Source: Candidatus Solincola tengchongensis (lineage in GTDB: Bacteria > Actinomycetota > Geothermincolia > Geothermincolales > RBG-13-55-18). Taken from it: 11,128 nt of DNA. Under the pieces are notes generated by a model. That model did not search any database and had not been told where the DNA came from. It worked only from the letters and a program-made list of their open reading frames with translations. Positions 7,255-11,128 of the stretch are shown piece by piece (the stretch's first letter is position 1; the number at the start of each line of letters is the position of its first letter). The position numbers were made by a program, and so were the translations under genes. The DNA lies in the NCBI GenBank assembly GCA_015711895.1, contig JACVJH010000143.1, positions 1 through 11,128 of the forward strand, given 5' to 3'.

Positions 7255-7980
7255 TCAATATACGCTCTGGAAGGACAGGGCCAGCAGGGAGACATAGAAG
7301 ATGAGAGAGCCGATTATCAGGTTGATGGCCGCCGGGGCATGCCTTTTATATTTTGACGATACCCCGGCGAAAAACAGTACCACGGCAAACAATACCGTGA
7401 GCAGGGTGTAATCGTTGGATTGCCTTATGTAATCTCTGGCTTCCGTGGAGTGGCCGTCTGCCAAGTTGAAATAAGCCCTGGCTTGAATGTCGCTGTCCAC
7501 GACATAGTCCGGGAGTTCGAAAGGATTGCGCGGTGCATCGGGGTTGTTGCGAGGATCAAGGGCTGTCCAGGCATCCACCGCTCTGCGCAAGCGGTCCGTG
7601 AAATAATGATCCTTAAAGGATTCCAGTGCCTCTCTTGCGATACTGGGATTATCGTAGAGTTCAACGAAATCGAGGAAAGTATCCACATCGAGTATCATCT
7701 TGCGATCCGCCTCGTCGGCGCTGACCACGGCAAAGCTCCTGCTGGAGTTGGACTTCGCGAAAGCAACGGATGCTCTTGAGTTCCACCTGGCCGCTTGATA
7801 GGAACACCACGCGGTGGCGATGACGGCAAAGGACATGAGGATGGCAGAACATACCTCCAGCCATTCGCTCTTCTCCCTCTCCCCTTGTTTATCGGGTGTT
7901 TCCTCTTTATCCATATGGGTTTCTCTGCCTATCCTCTTCCCGCGACCTTTAACCTTTATCCCGAAAAGACGGCTTCTCAT
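7255..7980 (-). CDS. Conserved hypothetical membrane protein, three predicted helices
   Basis: The 241-residue product has a basic, charged N-terminus and then a first hydrophobic helix at about 41-60 beginning EWLEVCSAIL and ending AATAW-like with SYQAARW. A long soluble segment of about 115 residues follows, and two hydrophobic helices lie close to the C-terminus (about 180-200 and 207-227). I recall similar uncharacterised bacterial membrane proteins with an EWLE...ATAW-SYQAARW opening and a soluble helical middle, but I know of no function. I chose the ATG at 7980 because GGGAGG lies 5 nt upstream. The ATG at 7914 (MDKEE) has no clear ribosome site, and the frame beyond 7980 (to 8070) is not needed. 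It is divergent from the small exported protein gene at 8288 and separated from por by 423 bp, so it is probably its own transcription unit. Confidence 0.85.
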   Translation of the reverse strand: MRSRLFGIKVKGRGKRIGRETHMDKEETPDKQGEREKSEWLEVCSAILMSFAVIATAWCSYQAARWNSRASVAFAKSNSSRSFAVVSADEADRKMILDVDTFLDFVELYDNPSIAREALESFKDHYFTDRLRRAVDAWTALDPRNNPDAPRNPFELPDYVVDSDIQARAYFNLADGHSTEARDYIRQSNDYTLLTVLFAVVLFFAGVSSKYKRHAPAAINLIIGSLIFYVSLLALSFQSVY

Positions 7981-8287
7981 GTTCGCCTCCCAACCGTGTT
8001 TCGTGACACCGACCTGCGGCCATCCAAGTCCTCCCTTTCCATATCCGTCGCAGCCCCACGGAATCTCCAAGCCCGTGCTTCACATTATCGGCCAGGAGGT
8101 CAAGGTCTCCTTAACCGGCTGGACAATGGCCAATCGTAATGAGGAGGAACGAAGCAGCCTTTTCCGAGGCTCGTCATGCACCCGGTAAAAAGAGGAACGC
8201 GGCCCTTTCCGGTTGTATAATGAATATAGGACGTTCACCTGGACGCAAAATCGGGGGACAAAACCACCTTAGAGTAGGAGGTGGGTT
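7981..8287. other. 307-bp divergent intergenic region
   Basis: It separates the minus-strand membrane-protein gene from the plus-strand exported-protein gene, so promoters for both should lie here. On the plus side I see a TATAAT box and a start-site hairpin, listed separately. On the minus side, TTGACC and TAATGT (around 8083-8103) are too close together to be a standard pair. I see no gene or RNA gene. Confidence 0.5.
8216..8221 (+). promoter_or_regulatory. Candidate -10 box for the 8288 gene
   Basis: A perfect TATAAT lies about 66 bp upstream of the TTG start, inside TTGTATAATGAATATAGG. No convincing -35 hexamer is found at 16-18 bp spacing. Either an activator is needed or the box is fortuitous. 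Confidence 0.4.
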
Positions 8288-8290
8288 TTG
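8259..8290 (+). promoter_or_regulatory. Hairpin covering the Shine-Dalgarno and start codon
   Basis: CAAAACCACCT at 8259-8269 can pair with AGGTGGGTTTTG at 8279-8290, giving 11 base pairs with one bulged G and a 9-nt loop. The 3' arm contains most of the GGAGGTG ribosome site (8277-8283) and the whole TTG start codon (8288-8290). In the mRNA this would hide the start of translation. The pairing is read directly from the sequence; a regulatory effect is inferred. Confidence 0.6.
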
Positions 8291-8812
8291 TTTCCTTCCA
8301 GGTTGTTGATAGCTCTCATCATCCCTCTCGCCATCCTCGGGCTCGCCGTGTGGCTCACCGCCTCAGCGGAGATAAACCGCGGCAGTGTGCGTGTGGCGGG
8401 AGCCCTGGTGGGGCAAGCGGACGTGGACCTCTCCGTGCAGGAATGCTTCATCGAGGAAGGAGACCTCACGAGGAGCCTTACCGTGACCCTCGAGGCCCAC
8501 AACCGTGGAGGGCTTGACGTGAACATGGACCCAAGGCTCTTTCACGTGGTCCTGAGCCATTCCTCCGATCCCCTTGGGGAGAGTGGCCCCCAGGGGACCT
8601 ACACCCCACTCCGGTACCGGTCCCAGTGCCAGCAGGCTCCCTCCAGCCTCACCCTGATACCCGCGGGGGCCAGGCGGTCCTACACCCTGGTCTTCTGGGG
8701 CCAGAATCTACCTAGGGGCGAGGAGTGGAAGGACTACTACCTTAGCCTGGAATATTACGATCCGGCATCCTCCCTCATGGCCAGCAAGCTCATAAAACCT
8801 GAGGAAAGATAG
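8288..8812 (+). CDS. Hypothetical exported or membrane-anchored protein
   Basis: The 174-residue product opens with a basic residue and a long hydrophobic stretch (residues about 6-27, LLIALIIPLAILGLAVWL), then TASAE. This is a signal peptide or an N-terminal anchor. The rest is soluble with a beta-strand-like pattern (LTVTLEAHNRGG, FHVVLS, SLTLIPAGARRSYTLVFWG), reminiscent of small immunoglobulin-like extracellular domains such as DUF4352-type proteins. That comparison is weak, and I do not assign a family. Two cysteines (about residues 53 and 114) could form a disulfide. The TTG start at 8288 is supported by GGAGGTG 5 nt upstream. The stop codon lies only 4 bp before the inverted-repeat element. 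Function unknown. Confidence 0.78.
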   Translation: MFPSRLLIALIIPLAILGLAVWLTASAEINRGSVRVAGALVGQADVDLSVQECFIEEGDLTRSLTVTLEAHNRGGLDVNMDPRLFHVVLSHSSDPLGESGPQGTYTPLRYRSQCQQAPSSLTLIPAGARRSYTLVFWGQNLPRGEEWKDYYLSLEYYDPASSLMASKLIKPEER

Positions 8813-8816
8813 TAAA

Positions 8817-8914
8817 GGGTCAGGTCTTGAATTTTGATACATCCGAGTACCGAAATCACTCCAAACGTTTCGTTCCCGCGCACCTAAGGTTTCCTGACAC
8901 TCGAGTATAAAAAT

Positions 8915-8928
<14 letters not shown>
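8817..8928. repeat. 112-bp element with 24-bp terminal inverted repeats (REP/MITE-like)
   Basis: GGGTCAGGTCTTGAATTTT at 8817-8835 is matched perfectly by its reverse complement at 8910-8928. Continuing inward, all but one of the next five positions also pair (GATAC against GTATA), so 23 of 24 positions match. The interior is about 64 bp with no open frame; CGAAA (8851) and TTTCG (8868) could form a small inner stem. I recall GGGTCAGGTCTTGAAT-type ends as a common dispersed repeat in several bacterial phyla, often linked to IS200-like or REP-associated transposases, but no transposase is present. Folded as RNA it would make a strong hairpin between two converging genes and could serve as a terminator for both. 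Confidence 0.88.

Positions 8929-11128
<2,200 letters not shown>

Noticed and set aside
6965..7258. Minus-strand open frame of 97 codons
   Set aside because: It overlaps the end of the membrane-protein gene, has no family resemblance and no clear ribosome site.

Overview
This window comes from a GC-rich bacterium with an anaerobic, ferredoxin-based metabolism. It carries a four-subunit pyruvate:ferredoxin oxidoreductase operon, several TTG start codons backed by strong Shine-Dalgarno sequences, and core genes of thermophile or deep-branching Gram-positive character. My best guess is an anaerobic actinobacterium-like or Chloroflexi-like lineage. That is inference from style and cannot be proven from the window.

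Left part (1-2944). A secreted HExxH metallopeptidase runs off the left edge on the minus strand, and an endonuclease III gene (nth) lies just upstream of it on the same strand. A 768-base stretch between nth and the next gene holds a degenerate tandem repeat of about 75 bp and then an AT-rich promoter and operator region.

Middle part (2945-6831). A TetR-type regulator on the plus strand ends exactly where the minus-strand porB gene ends, with no base between the two stop codons. The por operon is read right to left as porC-porD-porA-porB. porC and porD overlap by ATGA, but porD/porA and porA/porB are separated by unusually long gaps of 197 bp and 181 bp. Together the four subunits would interconvert pyruvate plus CoA and acetyl-CoA plus CO2 using ferredoxin.

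Right part (6832-11128). After a 423-base spacer comes a minus-strand gene for a three-helix membrane protein. It is divergent from a plus-strand gene for a small exported or anchored protein whose ribosome binding site and TTG start are buried in a hairpin. Next is a 112-bp element with near-perfect 24-bp terminal inverted repeats, of the REP/MITE kind. It sits between the 3' ends of that gene and of carB, and its arm supplies the last residues and the stop codon of carB. carB runs off the right edge. It is split by a frameshift near 10250, next to a stretch where normally invariant residues are lost.

I found no CRISPR array, tRNA, rRNA, phage gene or obvious defence system. The most notable signals are the carB lesion, the inverted-repeat element forming the carB 3' end, the start-site hairpin at 8259-8290, and the repeat and operator structures upstream of tetR.
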